From assembly GCF_030815085.1 (NCBI RefSeq), contig NZ_JAUSWG010000003.1: DNA of 64,000 bases; one strand, 5' to 3'. Below are positions 27,420 to 36,518 of the stretch, one piece after another (within the stretch, counting starts at the first letter, position 1; every line of letters begins with the position of its first letter). Source of the stretch: Paraclostridium ghonii (GTDB lineage: Bacteria > Bacillota > Clostridia > Peptostreptococcales > Peptostreptococcaceae). Below the pieces are notes generated by a model. That model saw only the letters and a program-made list of their open reading frames with translations, was not told the DNA's origin and did no database searches. Position numbers and translations under genes: made by a program.

Positions 27420-28763
27420 ATGAAAAAATCTAAATATAATAAAATAATAAAATTAGAAAATGGAAAAACAATAGCTTTTAATAGTTTAACTTGTGCATTA
27501 GCAGAGGTAGAGGAAGAATTTTTAAATGTATTAGAAAATATAGAAAATATAGACACAGATAATATAAGTGGAAAAATGAAAGAATTAGTAGATGATATGT
27601 CAGAAGGTAACTTTATAACTCAAAATGAAACAGATGAGTTAAAGTTAATAAAATATAGAAATTATAGTGGGAAATTTTCAAACCACGGTTTAGGATTAGT
27701 TATTGCTCCTACGTTAGCATGTAACTTTGCTTGCCCTTATTGTTATGAAACTCCAAAACCTGGAATGATTAGCAAAGAAGTTCAAGATTCTTTACTAGAA
27801 ATGATAGAAGAAAGTGCTAGACGTAAAAAAAATATTAGTATCACTTGGTATGGAGGAGAACCTCTATTAGCTAAAAATATAATAGCTGATTTTTCTAAAC
27901 GAGCTATAGAAATAACTGAAAGAGAAGGAGTTTATTACTCATCATATATTGTAACAAACGGATATTTAATAGATGATGAAATTATTCAAATTTTCAAAGA
28001 TTCAAGAATAGGTGGAGCTCAAATTACAATAGATGGACCTCCAAGTATTCATAATCAAAGAAGAATATTAAAAAATTCAAATGATGAGACATTTGATAAA
28101 ATAGTAGGAAATATCAAAAAGCTTATTGCTGGTGGAATTTCAAATGTAGCAATAAGAATAAATATTGATAAAACTAATGTGAATTATGTTGAAGAATTAC
28201 TAGATATTTTAGAGGAAAACGATTTAAAAGATGCGACTATAAGCTTAGGTCATGTTAGTGCATACACAGAGGCTTGTAGTAGTATAGAAAGCAACTGCTT
28301 AACTGTAGAAGAATATGCAAAGGAAGATAGAAAATATCAAAAGATACTTTTTGAAAGAGGTCATAAAGTAGCAGGTGGATATCCATACTATCCAAGTATA
28401 AAAGCCAACTACTGTTGTGCAGATAATACAGGTGCGTATGTAATTGATCCAGAAGGGTATATGTATAAATGTTGGAATGATGTAGGAAATGTAGATAGAG
28501 CAGTTGGAAAAGTTAATGAAAAGATAAATGAAAAAATGCATGCTCTAAATATGGAATATATTATGTGGTCTCCATTTGAAAATGAAAAATGTGTAGAATG
28601 TGAGCTATTACCAATATGTATGGGTGGATGCCCATATAATGGATTATTAAATAATGATCCAAAGTGTGAAAAATGGAAATTCAGTCTTGAACAAACAATA
28701 ATCGCTACATATGAACAAGATGGTAAAACAGAATGTAAAAAAGGATGTTGTGGCTGTGAATAA
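27420..28763 (+). CDS. Radical SAM/SPASM maturase of the Cys-rich peptides
   Basis: A 447-residue radical SAM enzyme. N-terminal 90 residues look like a leader-recognition region. The [4Fe-4S]-SAM motif is CNFACPYC (Cys 101, 105, 108), followed by the GGEP motif in WYGGEPLLA. The C-terminal SPASM domain with Cys in NYCCADN, KCWND, CVECELLPIC and GGCP holds auxiliary iron-sulfur clusters. The tail ends in the Cys-rich ECKKGCCGCE. It resembles the CcpM type that matures Clo7bot peptides, probably forming Cys thioethers. ATG 27420 is used because gagagga precedes it; the ATG at 27405 would place that site inside the gene. Confidence 0.87.
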   Translation: MKKSKYNKIIKLENGKTIAFNSLTCALAEVEEEFLNVLENIENIDTDNISGKMKELVDDMSEGNFITQNETDELKLIKYRNYSGKFSNHGLGLVIAPTLACNFACPYCYETPKPGMISKEVQDSLLEMIEESARRKKNISITWYGGEPLLAKNIIADFSKRAIEITEREGVYYSSYIVTNGYLIDDEIIQIFKDSRIGGAQITIDGPPSIHNQRRILKNSNDETFDKIVGNIKKLIAGGISNVAIRINIDKTNVNYVEELLDILEENDLKDATISLGHVSAYTEACSSIESNCLTVEEYAKEDRKYQKILFERGHKVAGGYPYYPSIKANYCCADNTGAYVIDPEGYMYKCWNDVGNVDRAVGKVNEKINEKMHALNMEYIMWSPFENEKCVECELLPICMGGCPYNGLLNNDPKCEKWKFSLEQTIIATYEQDGKTECKKGCCGCE

Positions 28764-28839
28764 TATTAACTTTTATGCTTAAGATTTAAGAGTATTAAAA
28801 GGTATTAAGAACTATTCAGACTTTTATAATAGAATAAAT

Positions 28840-29190
28840 AAAATAAGGTAAATATTTGATTTTGATAAAAAAGTTGTAATAGATGTTATGAATGATTTAA
28901 AAGAATTAGAAGATTTAATTGAAACGAAGGTACCTAAATGGGTAATAGGGACAAGTTTCGATAATGTAATTTTAATCCTAGATCACGATAAATGGAAAAA
29001 ATCAAATAATGAAACTGTTGAAAATTTAATACTACATGAATTTGTTCATGTAGTATTAAATTTAAAATTAAAAGCGAATTTACCTATATGGTTAAATGAA
29101 GGATTATATGTATAATTTTTCTGATCAGTATCATTCTTTTAAAAATCAAATTTTTGATAATAACGTCAATGTTAATTTTTATTAGATAAA
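28840..29190 (+). pseudogene. Broken HExxH metallopeptidase
   Basis: The readable part (ATG 28888 to stop 29115, 75 residues) holds a gluzincin zinc site: HEFVH with His50, Glu51 and His54, and a third ligand Glu71 in WLNEGL. It stops just after that Glu, where related proteins continue. A second frame carries on the sense (YMYNFSDQYHSFKNQIF and on to a stop near 29184), so a frameshift seems likely. The N-terminus is also short, with no good ribosome site; in-frame sequence extends upstream to about 28856 without a start. It was probably the leader peptidase or an accessory protease of the peptide cluster. Confidence 0.6.
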
Positions 29191-29231
29191 TTATATAAAA
29201 AATGACTATATAAAGACTTTAGGGAGACGAT

Positions 29232-30944
29232 ATGAGAAAATTTATAAAAGATTTATGGAAAATAGCAAAAATATATAAATGGTATGAGTTTAAAGGCCTA
29301 GTATATACTGTTTTATATACAATTGCCGTATTTAAGGTACCATTAATTTTTAAAAATATAGTTGATAATGTAATTCCAAGTAATTCTTTGAAAAATTTAA
29401 CAATAGGTATGTTGATGTTTTTTGTTGTTTGTATGTCTCAACCTATATTTGGATATTTAAAAAATAGGATATTTATGAATGTCAGTGAAAATATGACTAT
29501 ATTGTTTAGAGAAAAAATGTTTAATAAGATTATAAATGCACCTATGGATTTCTTTGATAATAGTAATAATGGAGCCATTGTATCTAGGATAAGTAATGAT
29601 GGAAAAAGTATTAGCGAATTTATTTCTAATTTTTTTATTGTTATTCTAAAAAATATAGTTTTAATAACTATGATAATAGTACAAATGTTATTTTTATGTA
29701 AAGAAGTAACACTTATAGTTATTTTTTTATATTCAATTTATTTCTTTTTTAACTGGAAAGTATCAAAGAAATTTTCTCCAATGTCAAGAGAAATTCAAAA
29801 GAGTTATGATCAAATATGCATAAAGATTAATAGAAGTGTTAGTTCAATAAACACTATAAAAGCTTTCAATAAAGAAGAACAAGTAAAAAATGAGTTTAAA
29901 GAAATAATAGAAACTAACTATTCAAATAATATTAAATATAAAAATTTAGGTATGTTAATGAGCAGTATCAGCAATACAATAATGATAACATCGTTATCTA
30001 TTATATATGGAATGGGAAGTCTATTTGCTATGAATGGAACAATTACTATAGGAACAGTAATAGCTCTAGGAACTTATTTTCAAATATTAGGTCAACCTGT
30101 AAACGAGCTGTTAAATAGCAATATAGACATACGTACTATAATGCCTATATTTGATAGAATTAACGAGTATATTAATTTAGAAACTGAAAGAGCTAGTGAT
30201 GGAAATAGTGATATTACGTCTATTGAAGAAATAGAAATGAGAAATGTTGGTTTTAAATATAAAAATGGAAGTCAAGCTTTAAATAATATCAACTTTAAGT
30301 TACCATCAAAAGGAATTTTCGCATTTGTAGGAGATTCTGGAGCAGGGAAAAGTTCTTTAATAAAATTATTAAGTGCATTTTATAATTCATATGATGGAGA
30401 AATAAGAATAAATCAAAAAGAACTAAAATCTTATGGAGTAAGTGATGTAAGAAAAGTTATAAGCTTAGTTTCTCAGGATATAGAATTACTTAATGAATCA
30501 ATTAAAGATAACATAAAGATGGGAAGAAATATAGAAGAATCACAAATAAAAGAAGTTATTAAAAAACTTAATTTAGAAGAAACAATAGATAAATTAGAAG
30601 AAAAATATGAAACAATAATTAATGAAAGAGTTAATTTATCAGGTGGAGAAAAACAAAGGCTGTCTATTGTAAGAGCTTTAGTAGAGGATTCTTTAGTTTA
30701 CATATTTGATGAACCTACAGCTGCACTTGATACCATTAATGAAAAAAAAGTGAAAGATATCTTAGAGGAGTTATCAAAGGATAGACTTGTAATAATAATA
30801 ACTCACAATCTAAGTTTATTAAATAAAGCAGATTGTATTTATACAATGAAAAGCGGAGAAATAGTAGAAAAAGGAAATTATGAAACTTTAATAAAAGGTG
30901 ATACATATTTTTCTAAACTTATAAATGAACTTTCTAAAAAATAA
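29232..30944 (+). CDS. ABC exporter with fused membrane and ATPase domains
   Basis: A 570-residue half-size exporter. About six membrane helices occupy residues 20-300, and the ATPase domain spans about 335-560 with Walker A GDSGAGKSS, signature LSGGEKQR, Walker B VYIFDEPTAAL and the switch His in IITHNLS. There is no N-terminal C39 peptidase domain, so leader removal needs another enzyme. Its place after the maturase suggests export of the mature peptides, probably as a homodimer. Ribosome site tagggag. Confidence 0.88.
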   Translation: MRKFIKDLWKIAKIYKWYEFKGLVYTVLYTIAVFKVPLIFKNIVDNVIPSNSLKNLTIGMLMFFVVCMSQPIFGYLKNRIFMNVSENMTILFREKMFNKIINAPMDFFDNSNNGAIVSRISNDGKSISEFISNFFIVILKNIVLITMIIVQMLFLCKEVTLIVIFLYSIYFFFNWKVSKKFSPMSREIQKSYDQICIKINRSVSSINTIKAFNKEEQVKNEFKEIIETNYSNNIKYKNLGMLMSSISNTIMITSLSIIYGMGSLFAMNGTITIGTVIALGTYFQILGQPVNELLNSNIDIRTIMPIFDRINEYINLETERASDGNSDITSIEEIEMRNVGFKYKNGSQALNNINFKLPSKGIFAFVGDSGAGKSSLIKLLSAFYNSYDGEIRINQKELKSYGVSDVRKVISLVSQDIELLNESIKDNIKMGRNIEESQIKEVIKKLNLEETIDKLEEKYETIINERVNLSGGEKQRLSIVRALVEDSLVYIFDEPTAALDTINEKKVKDILEELSKDRLVIIITHNLSLLNKADCIYTMKSGEIVEKGNYETLIKGDTYFSKLINELSKK

Positions 30945-30975
30945 TAAGCTACATTTAATCTAAAAGGAGAAAACT

Positions 30976-31671
30976 ATGAAAAAATCTATTATAAAAAGTG
31001 GTATATCATTTTTCAATGGGAAGTGGGCTAATTATAGTAAAGAAGAAGTTTCAGAATATAGTTTTAACATTGAAGGCGATAAGTTAATTATAAAGAATAA
31101 TTGTAGTGGCTTAAAAATAAAAAAAGGTGATTTTTCAGATGTTAAAATAACTATGAAAAAACAACTTGGTGGAACAAATGAAGAAGAATTAAAGGATGCT
31201 TTAAAAAGTATTTATTGTGAAGTTAAAGATGGGATTATATACGTTAATCCATTATCCAAAAATATATCGAGCATAAACTCTACAAATATTGAAACTATAA
31301 TTATGATTCCTAATAATATTAAATCCCTTGAAATTGGAAGTAAAATTGGTAATGTTTTATTAGATGATAATTATGATTTAGTAGATATAAATATGAATAT
31401 TGGAGATTTAGATTATACTGGAGAACTAAAACAGTGTTATATAAATTCTAAAATAGGTGATATAAGATTAAATTTAAATAAAATTAAAGACGATTATAAA
31501 TATAAGATTATTAAAGAAATTGGTAATATAAAAGTTACAGTTCCAAAAGGAAGTAAAGTTAATATTATAGGGGTTTCAACTAATGATATAAAAGGTGAAA
31601 TTGAAATTAACAGTGATGGGGCTATAATTGATATAAGTAAAAAAATATCAAACGTAATTATAGAAAATTAA
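30976..31671 (+). CDS. DUF4097-like beta-helix protein of the peptide cluster
   Basis: A 231-residue protein with no signal peptide or membrane helix. From about residue 95 it shows repeated short strands with a recurring SKIG/NIGDI pattern (IGSKIGNVLLD, NMNIGDLDYTG, NSKIGDIRLN, KEIGNIKVTVP), the right-handed beta-helix of DUF4097/LiaF-type proteins. It lies 31 bases after the exporter with aaaggag and is the last gene of the cluster. Self-protection or sensing of the product is possible but speculative. Confidence 0.6.
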   Translation: MKKSIIKSGISFFNGKWANYSKEEVSEYSFNIEGDKLIIKNNCSGLKIKKGDFSDVKITMKKQLGGTNEEELKDALKSIYCEVKDGIIYVNPLSKNISSINSTNIETIIMIPNNIKSLEIGSKIGNVLLDDNYDLVDINMNIGDLDYTGELKQCYINSKIGDIRLNLNKIKDDYKYKIIKEIGNIKVTVPKGSKVNIIGVSTNDIKGEIEINSDGAIIDISKKISNVIIEN

Positions 31672-31822
31672 AAATCACATGGTACTATATAATCAAATTT
31701 AAAAATATTATATTTTATTAACTTCATGGTTAAGTAGCTAATTAACAATATTAAAAAGTAGCTTTTTCTATACTTTTATATTTGTAATAAGCGTATTCAA
31801 TATAATATCTTTAAAGGTATAT

Positions 31823-31867
31823 AGTAAAAAAGACCTTAAATCAATTTATTAGATTTTAAGGTCTTTA
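31823..31867 (-). terminator. Terminator of the minus-strand acetyltransferase gene
   Basis: A 15-bp stem (aaaagaccttaaatc with a complementary arm, one mismatch) is followed on the minus strand by a T run. Confidence 0.8.
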
Positions 31868-31874
31868 ACTTTAT

Positions 31875-32381
31875 TTAAAATAAAATCTTTTCAAATGCTA
31901 TTCTTTTACTATTATCATCTAAATATATTATCCCACAATACTTAAATTCACTTTTAAAAAGAAGTTTTTGCATTGATAAATTATCTTCATGTGTATCAAC
32001 TTTTATGCTAAGTATATTTCTTTGTAAGCAAAGATTTTCTATATTTTTAATAATTTGAGATGATAGTCCAAGCCCTTTATAATTATTATCAACAGCCACT
32101 CTATGAATGGTTGCATATTCATTATTACTTATCCACCCACCATCATAAATTGAATCATAGGACTGCTCACCTTTGAAAGTAACCATTGCAGTTGCAACAA
32201 CACATCCATCCTTTTCTAATACATAACTTTCTCCATCTTTAATGTCATTATTTATAGTATTTTGATTTGGATAATCATTTTGCCATTGATCAACTCCTTG
32301 TTTTTTAAAATAATCTTGTGCTTGCTCAATAATTCTCATTATGCTATCTACATCTTTTTTTACTGATTTTCTAAATTCCAT
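31875..32381 (-). CDS. GNAT family N-acetyltransferase
   Basis: A 168-residue GNAT protein. The acetyl-CoA binding region is seen in HRVAVDNNYKGLGLSSQII near residues 92-110, and the C-terminal part LLFKSEFKYCGIIYL is typical. The N-terminus (MEFRKSVKKDVDSIMRI) and the motif QGVDQWQNDYP are common in a subgroup of small clostridial acetyltransferases of unknown substrate. Ribosome site gaaagg on the minus strand. It stands alone. Confidence 0.85.
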   Translation of the reverse strand: MEFRKSVKKDVDSIMRIIEQAQDYFKKQGVDQWQNDYPNQNTINNDIKDGESYVLEKDGCVVATAMVTFKGEQSYDSIYDGGWISNNEYATIHRVAVDNNYKGLGLSSQIIKNIENLCLQRNILSIKVDTHEDNLSMQKLLFKSEFKYCGIIYLDDNSKRIAFEKILF

Positions 32382-32545
32382 TTTTACTGTCCTTTCTACT
32401 TATATACTTATTCATAAATATACGATAACTAAAACTACGTATTCTATAAAAAATTTTATTTGGAGTTTATAGGTCTAAATAGTCTATCTACAAACCTTAA
32501 TCCTTTGGTTTCTAATTTTTTACTATAAATTCTCTTTAATAAAAA

Positions 32546-32604
32546 AGATTGAAAGTTCAACTAATGTTAGTATAAAAGAAAATAATTGAACTTTCAATGT
32601 TTTT
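32546..32604. terminator. Bidirectional hairpin terminator
   Basis: A 13-bp perfect stem (attgaaagttcaa and complement) flanked by A and T runs, in the 350-bp gap between two minus-strand genes. Nothing else coding is seen in this gap. Confidence 0.65.
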
Positions 32605-32633
32605 GCTATTAAACTAGCTCTTAAAAAGCTCTA

Positions 32634-32674
32634 TCAAAAAAGCCCTAAAGTCCATTTATTTGGATCCTAAGGGC
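32634..32674 (-). terminator. Terminator of the DMT transporter gene (repeat family member)
   Basis: On the minus strand, gcccttaggatcc pairs with ggactttagggc (one bulge), followed by a T run. It is one of a set of related terminators that start with aaagtt-atgccctt. Confidence 0.8.
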
Positions 32675-32733
32675 ATAAACTTTATTATACATAACTAGTC
32701 CCTAAAGTAAAATTTAACTACAAGTAGTAAAAC

Positions 32734-33672
32734 CTAATTAGTAATATCTTCGTTTTTTTCTTTATCTACTAAACTATCCACCTTTTTGGTAAGTGAAAGC
32801 ATTGAGATTGTAATAATTATGCATAATGTACCTATCCATTGTATCAAACTGAAAGTTACATTTAATAAAACTATTGAAAGAATAGATGCTGACAATGGTT
32901 CTATACAAGCAAATACGCTAGCCTCATATGGTTCAATATATTTTAGACTTTCTAAGTAACAATAAAATGCAATTAAAGTTCCAAATAATACTACAAAAAC
33001 AATAGCCAAGAATGACTCAAATGACCAATTTCCTACACAATTAAATGGTGACTGTACAAAACTAAAAGCAACTCCACCAATAAGCATACCCCATCCTACT
33101 ACACATAGTGATCCATACATTTTTAATAATGAAGAAGGTTGTAATGTATATATAGCGCATGCGAAAGCAGATAACACTCCCCAAAAAATAGCTGGTTTTG
33201 ATATTGCTAAACTGTTTAAATTTCCTTTTGTAATAATTAAAAAAGTTCCTAAGATTGCCATAAACACGCAAGCTACTTGTTTGAATGTTGGAAGTTTTTT
33301 ATTGTAAAAAGCTAAATATAGTGTAATGATAACTGGTGATAAATATTGAAGTATTGTTGCAGTTGCAGCATTTCCATGATGTATAGCCGCGAAGTAAGAA
33401 TATTGAACCCCCAACATTCCCAGTATAGAAAATATTAAAATTTTAATAATATTTTCTTTTTTGCTCCATATCTCAAATACACTTTTATCACCTTTAATCA
33501 AAGAAAAAGTTAAAATAATTGCTCCAGAAAATATCATTCTTATAACAACAAGCCACTCTGGTGCAAAGTTTTTACTTTGAAATAAATATTGAGCTACAAC
33601 TCCAGAAACTCCCCAAAGTAACGTTCCAAGCATTACTAAAAATATACCTTTTATCCTTAAAGAATCTTTCAT
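32734..33672 (-). CDS. EamA/DMT family transporter
   Basis: A 312-residue protein with about ten membrane helices arranged as two EamA repeats, typical of drug/metabolite exporters of the DMT superfamily. The first repeat contains LGTLLWGVSGVVAQYLF and the second ends near residue 290 before a short charged tail. The ATG at 33672 with gaaagga upstream is used; the TTG at 33696 is not credible. An AraC regulator gene is divergent, with 186 bases between the starts, and may control it. Confidence 0.85.
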   Translation of the reverse strand: MKDSLRIKGIFLVMLGTLLWGVSGVVAQYLFQSKNFAPEWLVVIRMIFSGAIILTFSLIKGDKSVFEIWSKKENIIKILIFSILGMLGVQYSYFAAIHHGNAATATILQYLSPVIITLYLAFYNKKLPTFKQVACVFMAILGTFLIITKGNLNSLAISKPAIFWGVLSAFACAIYTLQPSSLLKMYGSLCVVGWGMLIGGVAFSFVQSPFNCVGNWSFESFLAIVFVVLFGTLIAFYCYLESLKYIEPYEASVFACIEPLSASILSIVLLNVTFSLIQWIGTLCIIITISMLSLTKKVDSLVDKEKNEDITN

Positions 33673-33858
33673 AAAATTTATTTCCTTTCTATACAAAAAC
33701 TTATACTTATAAATATTAAAAATTTTTTTAATATTTATATATTTGATAGTATAATTATATTGATATTAAAGTTATATTTATACAATGATGTAATCAATAA
33801 ATATAACTATATTGACTTAACTCGATTTATACCCCAGTTTTTAATAAAGGAGAATACT

Positions 33859-34770
33859 ATGCAAATTCATAATATAATTATTGATGAAAACCAAAAAGAA
33901 ACAACTAAACACGGCTCTGTGGAGTTTCCTATTGCTATCTATTCAACTCAGATTAATAAAAACATATTAGGTTTTATTGATTGGCATTGGCATGAAGAAC
34001 TTCAGTTTTGTATTGTTACAAAAGGAACTGTAAGTTTTAATATTGAAGGAGATACAGTAATTTTATCGCAAGGAGAAGGTTTATTTATCAATTCAGAACA
34101 ATTACATAATGCAAAAAACTATAAAGATATTGATAGTTCTTATATTTGTTTTGACTTTCACCCAAAACTGATCTACGGTTTTGTAGGAAGTGTAATAAAT
34201 ATAAAATATATTCGACCCTATGTAGGTAATTCTATGATTAGATATTGTATTTTGAAAAATGACAGTGAGTGGAAATCTGATATCTTAAAAGATCTTTTGA
34301 TAATTCATAAGGAGTATACTGAAAAAAATGTTGGATTTGAATTGCAAATACTTGCTTTGCTTTTACGTATCTGGGATAGTATGGCTAAAAACTACCTAGT
34401 ATCATTTTATAATGATAAACTTATTCATAATACCTCTCGACTAAAGAAAATTATTAATTTTATACATAATCATTATATGGAAAAGATTAATTTAAAAGAT
34501 ATATCAGATGAAGTTAACCTATCAAAGAGTGCATGTTGTAGAGAATTTAAAAAATATATGAATTGTTCTATTTTTGAATATATTATTAATTATAGATTAG
34601 TTATTAGTGAAAATTTATTAATTACAACAAATGAGTCTATTACTAATATAGCTTATCAATGTGGTTTTGGAAGTGCTAGTTACTTTATTGAAAAATTCAA
34701 ATTACAAACTGGAGTTTCACCTTTTATTTATCGAAAGAAAAAACAATCAATTAGTGATAATGTTTTATAA
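33859..34770 (+). CDS. AraC family transcriptional regulator
   Basis: A 303-residue regulator with an N-terminal cupin sensor (HWHEELQFCIVTKG, residues about 42-57) and a C-terminal AraC double helix-turn-helix (about 205-300; INLKDISDEVNLSKSACCRE and SITNIAYQCGFGSASYF). ATG 33859 follows aaaggag. Divergent from the DMT transporter gene, which it probably regulates in response to a small metabolite. Confidence 0.87.
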   Translation: MQIHNIIIDENQKETTKHGSVEFPIAIYSTQINKNILGFIDWHWHEELQFCIVTKGTVSFNIEGDTVILSQGEGLFINSEQLHNAKNYKDIDSSYICFDFHPKLIYGFVGSVINIKYIRPYVGNSMIRYCILKNDSEWKSDILKDLLIIHKEYTEKNVGFELQILALLLRIWDSMAKNYLVSFYNDKLIHNTSRLKKIINFIHNHYMEKINLKDISDEVNLSKSACCREFKKYMNCSIFEYIINYRLVISENLLITTNESITNIAYQCGFGSASYFIEKFKLQTGVSPFIYRKKKQSISDNVL

Positions 34771-34995
34771 TATGTAGACATTCTATATTTCATTATATAT
34801 GTAATTTTATTGATTTTTGATTATATGGCATGATACTATCTACTTAAATAGTAATATATTCAATAGTGATAACGACTATGTTGAAATTTCAACAAAATCA
34901 ACAATAAGATTAACTTGGATAAAAAGCAAAATATTCAAACTTAGTTACTGCAATACTGAGTCCTGTTACAGGATATTATTGGGAGGTAAATATAT

Positions 34996-35334
34996 ATGTT
35001 ATCAGATAAAAATCCTCAATATAAAAGCAAATATCGTAAATTTATTATATTATTAATTATTTTTCAGCTTTTAATAGAAGACATATCACAATATTTTGCT
35101 ACACAAGATAGTGTTAGGTTCTACTTTGATATTGAAAATTTAATATACACATTTTTATTAGGTATTTTATACTTTATAGATGTAACCCAACAAAGAAAAT
35201 TCAATATGCAAAATAAAGATCTAATTCAAAAGGACTGTACAAAAGGAAAATTTTCATTCAGTATATTAATTGATATTTTTATTTTAATAGCTCTAATTTA
35301 TAACGTCTATAGAGTATTTAATATCTTTATTTAA
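34996..35334 (+). CDS. Small membrane protein
   Basis: A 112-residue protein with two or three membrane helices (about 15-32, 48-63 and 90-110). Strong ribosome site gggaggt before ATG. Family not recognised. The 225 bases upstream hold no other credible gene. Confidence 0.5.
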   Translation: MLSDKNPQYKSKYRKFIILLIIFQLLIEDISQYFATQDSVRFYFDIENLIYTFLLGILYFIDVTQQRKFNMQNKDLIQKDCTKGKFSFSILIDIFILIALIYNVYRVFNIFI

Positions 35335-35348
35335 TCTCTAAATTAATA

Positions 35349-35398
35349 AAATAACACCTAATACGATATCTTTAAATATTAGTATTGGGTGTTATTTT
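35349..35398. terminator. Hairpin terminator
   Basis: A stem of about 16 bp (aaataacacctaatac and complement with one mismatch) with T and A runs on its two sides. It serves the small membrane gene and possibly the convergent regulator gene. Confidence 0.75.
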
Positions 35399-35447
35399 AT
35401 TAAACATAATTCGGTATAACTCAAAGGCATATCCTTTCTACTTCTAT

Positions 35448-35678
35448 TTATAATTGTTCTTTTTTAAATTTTAGATATTCTATTCTTTCTAACTTATGTT
35501 TAGTATCTTTTAAAACTTTTTTATCAACTACAGAATCTTTTTTTAAGTAATCATAAATAGCTTTAACAATAACTGTATTTAAGTTATATCCATCTCGTTC
35601 TGATTTTAAATCAAGTTCTTTTTTTAAATCGAGACTTATCGTCACCATTGTTCTTGTGTTCTCTTTACTTAATGCCAT
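35448..35678 (-). CDS. Ribbon-helix-helix DNA-binding protein
   Basis: A 76-residue protein. TMVTISLDLKKELDLKSERD gives the strand and first helix and NLNTVIVKAIYDYL the second helix of a ribbon-helix-helix (CopG-like) dimer, followed by a basic C-terminal helix. Ribosome site aggaggt on the minus strand. Its own upstream region has one copy (35744-35759) of the 16-mer AAAGTGATAACACTTT, and two more precede the sigma gene at 36519, so it is a candidate to bind them. No toxin partner is adjacent. Confidence 0.75.
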   Translation of the reverse strand: MALSKENTRTMVTISLDLKKELDLKSERDGYNLNTVIVKAIYDYLKKDSVVDKKVLKDTKHKLERIEYLKFKKEQL

Positions 35679-35743
35679 TTTAACCTCCTAAAAATAAATT
35701 TGAAGTATATTATAAATTTAAATATAATTTTAAAGTTTACATA

Positions 35744-35759
35744 AAATTGTTATCACTTT
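35744..35759 (-). promoter_or_regulatory. Operator-like 16-mer, copy 1
   Basis: On the minus strand AAAGTGATAACAATTT, one base from the palindromic form found at 36379-36394. It lies 66 bases upstream of the ribbon-helix-helix start codon. Confidence 0.5.
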
Positions 35760-35911
35760 TAATAGTTTAATTCTATCATATAGTATATACAACAATCAAT
35801 TTAAAATATGTTTTTTTAAATAAGTATATTGTTTTTATGAAAAAATTGATTATAAAAAATCAAAACAATATTTTTTTGTAAAGGTGTAATCATTAATAAA
35901 ATAAAAATAGA

Positions 35912-35940
35912 TTGAAAAAGGAACATATGTTCTATATAAT
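35912..35940 (+). promoter_or_regulatory. SOS promoter with LexA box
   Basis: A near-consensus sigma-A promoter: ttgaaa (35912-35917), 17-base spacer, tataat (35935-35940). The spacer contains GAACATATGTTC (35921-35932), a perfect match to the Gram-positive LexA box GAAC-N4-GTTC. LexA bound here would block the promoter until DNA damage. Confidence 0.88.
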
Positions 35941-35973
35941 ATTGTTATAGAATTTAAACATTGGAGGGGTTCA

Positions 35974-36162
35974 ATGAATCAACTTTCTAAGGATGAAAAA
36001 CTAATTATATTAGGGTATATAGACGAAATGCTAGAGATATTTAACACTGTTTTAAGTGAAGAGTTTGAAGAGGATGAAGATCCAAGTATTATCTGTGACG
36101 GGAAAAAATTTTTAAAAAAAGATTTTGAATCTCTTAAAATAAAAATTCAAAACTTAGAATAG
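35974..36162 (+). CDS. SOS-controlled small acidic protein
   Basis: A 62-residue helical protein with an acidic centre (EEFEEDEDPS) and a basic segment (GKKFLKKDFESLKIK). Strong ribosome site ggagggg. I do not recognise the family. A LexA-controlled promoter lies about 35 bases upstream and a terminator follows, so it is a single-gene SOS transcript next to a sigma factor gene; a regulatory role is an inference from position only. Confidence 0.6.
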   Translation: MNQLSKDEKLIILGYIDEMLEIFNTVLSEEFEEDEDPSIICDGKKFLKKDFESLKIKIQNLE

Positions 36163-36220
36163 TTAAGATTGCTGATAGGTATTTAAATGTGTATGTTTAT
36201 CTATTAGTATAATCATAATT

Positions 36221-36268
36221 AAAAAGGAGGGTGGGTACACTTATATAGTGTACCCACCCTCCTTTTTA
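36221..36268 (+). terminator. Very strong GC-richer terminator
   Basis: A perfect 20-bp stem whose core is gagggtgggtacac and its complement, with an eight-base loop and T run. It isolates the SOS gene from the sigma gene downstream. Confidence 0.92.
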
Positions 36269-36273
36269 TAAGA

Positions 36274-36394
36274 AATGTGATAACACTTTTAAGATGGTTT
36301 ATATATCATTTAAACTTCAATGCTTCCACTTTAAAGGTTGGTTTTGTCAACCTGTATAGCAAAAATATACTTGTTGAAAAAGTGATAACACTTT
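36274..36394 (+). promoter_or_regulatory. Operator-like 16-mers, copies 2 and 3
   Basis: AATGTGATAACACTTT at 36274-36289 and AAAGTGATAACACTTT at 36379-36394, 105 bp apart (ten helical turns), both upstream of the sigma gene at 36519. Copy 3 has perfect six-base arms AAAGTG/CACTTT. The even spacing allows DNA looping. Binding protein unknown; the ribbon-helix-helix protein at 35448 is the best local candidate. Confidence 0.55.
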
Positions 36395-36518
36395 GTTAAT
36401 ATATTTTTAAAGGCAATAATTTTTCTCTCGGTATTTAAATGACGACGCAATTAGATAAATAAAACTGGTTTATTAATTCCAAATATTTAATTTTAAAAAT
36501 AATTAGGAGGCATGTATA

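Noticed and set aside
34817..35056. 79-residue plus-strand ORF upstream of the small membrane gene
   Set aside because: No ribosome site, odd composition, and it overlaps the start of the better-supported gene at 34996.
36221..36268. Long palindrome considered as an attachment site or operator
   Set aside because: A perfect stem followed directly by a T run after a gene is best explained as a terminator.
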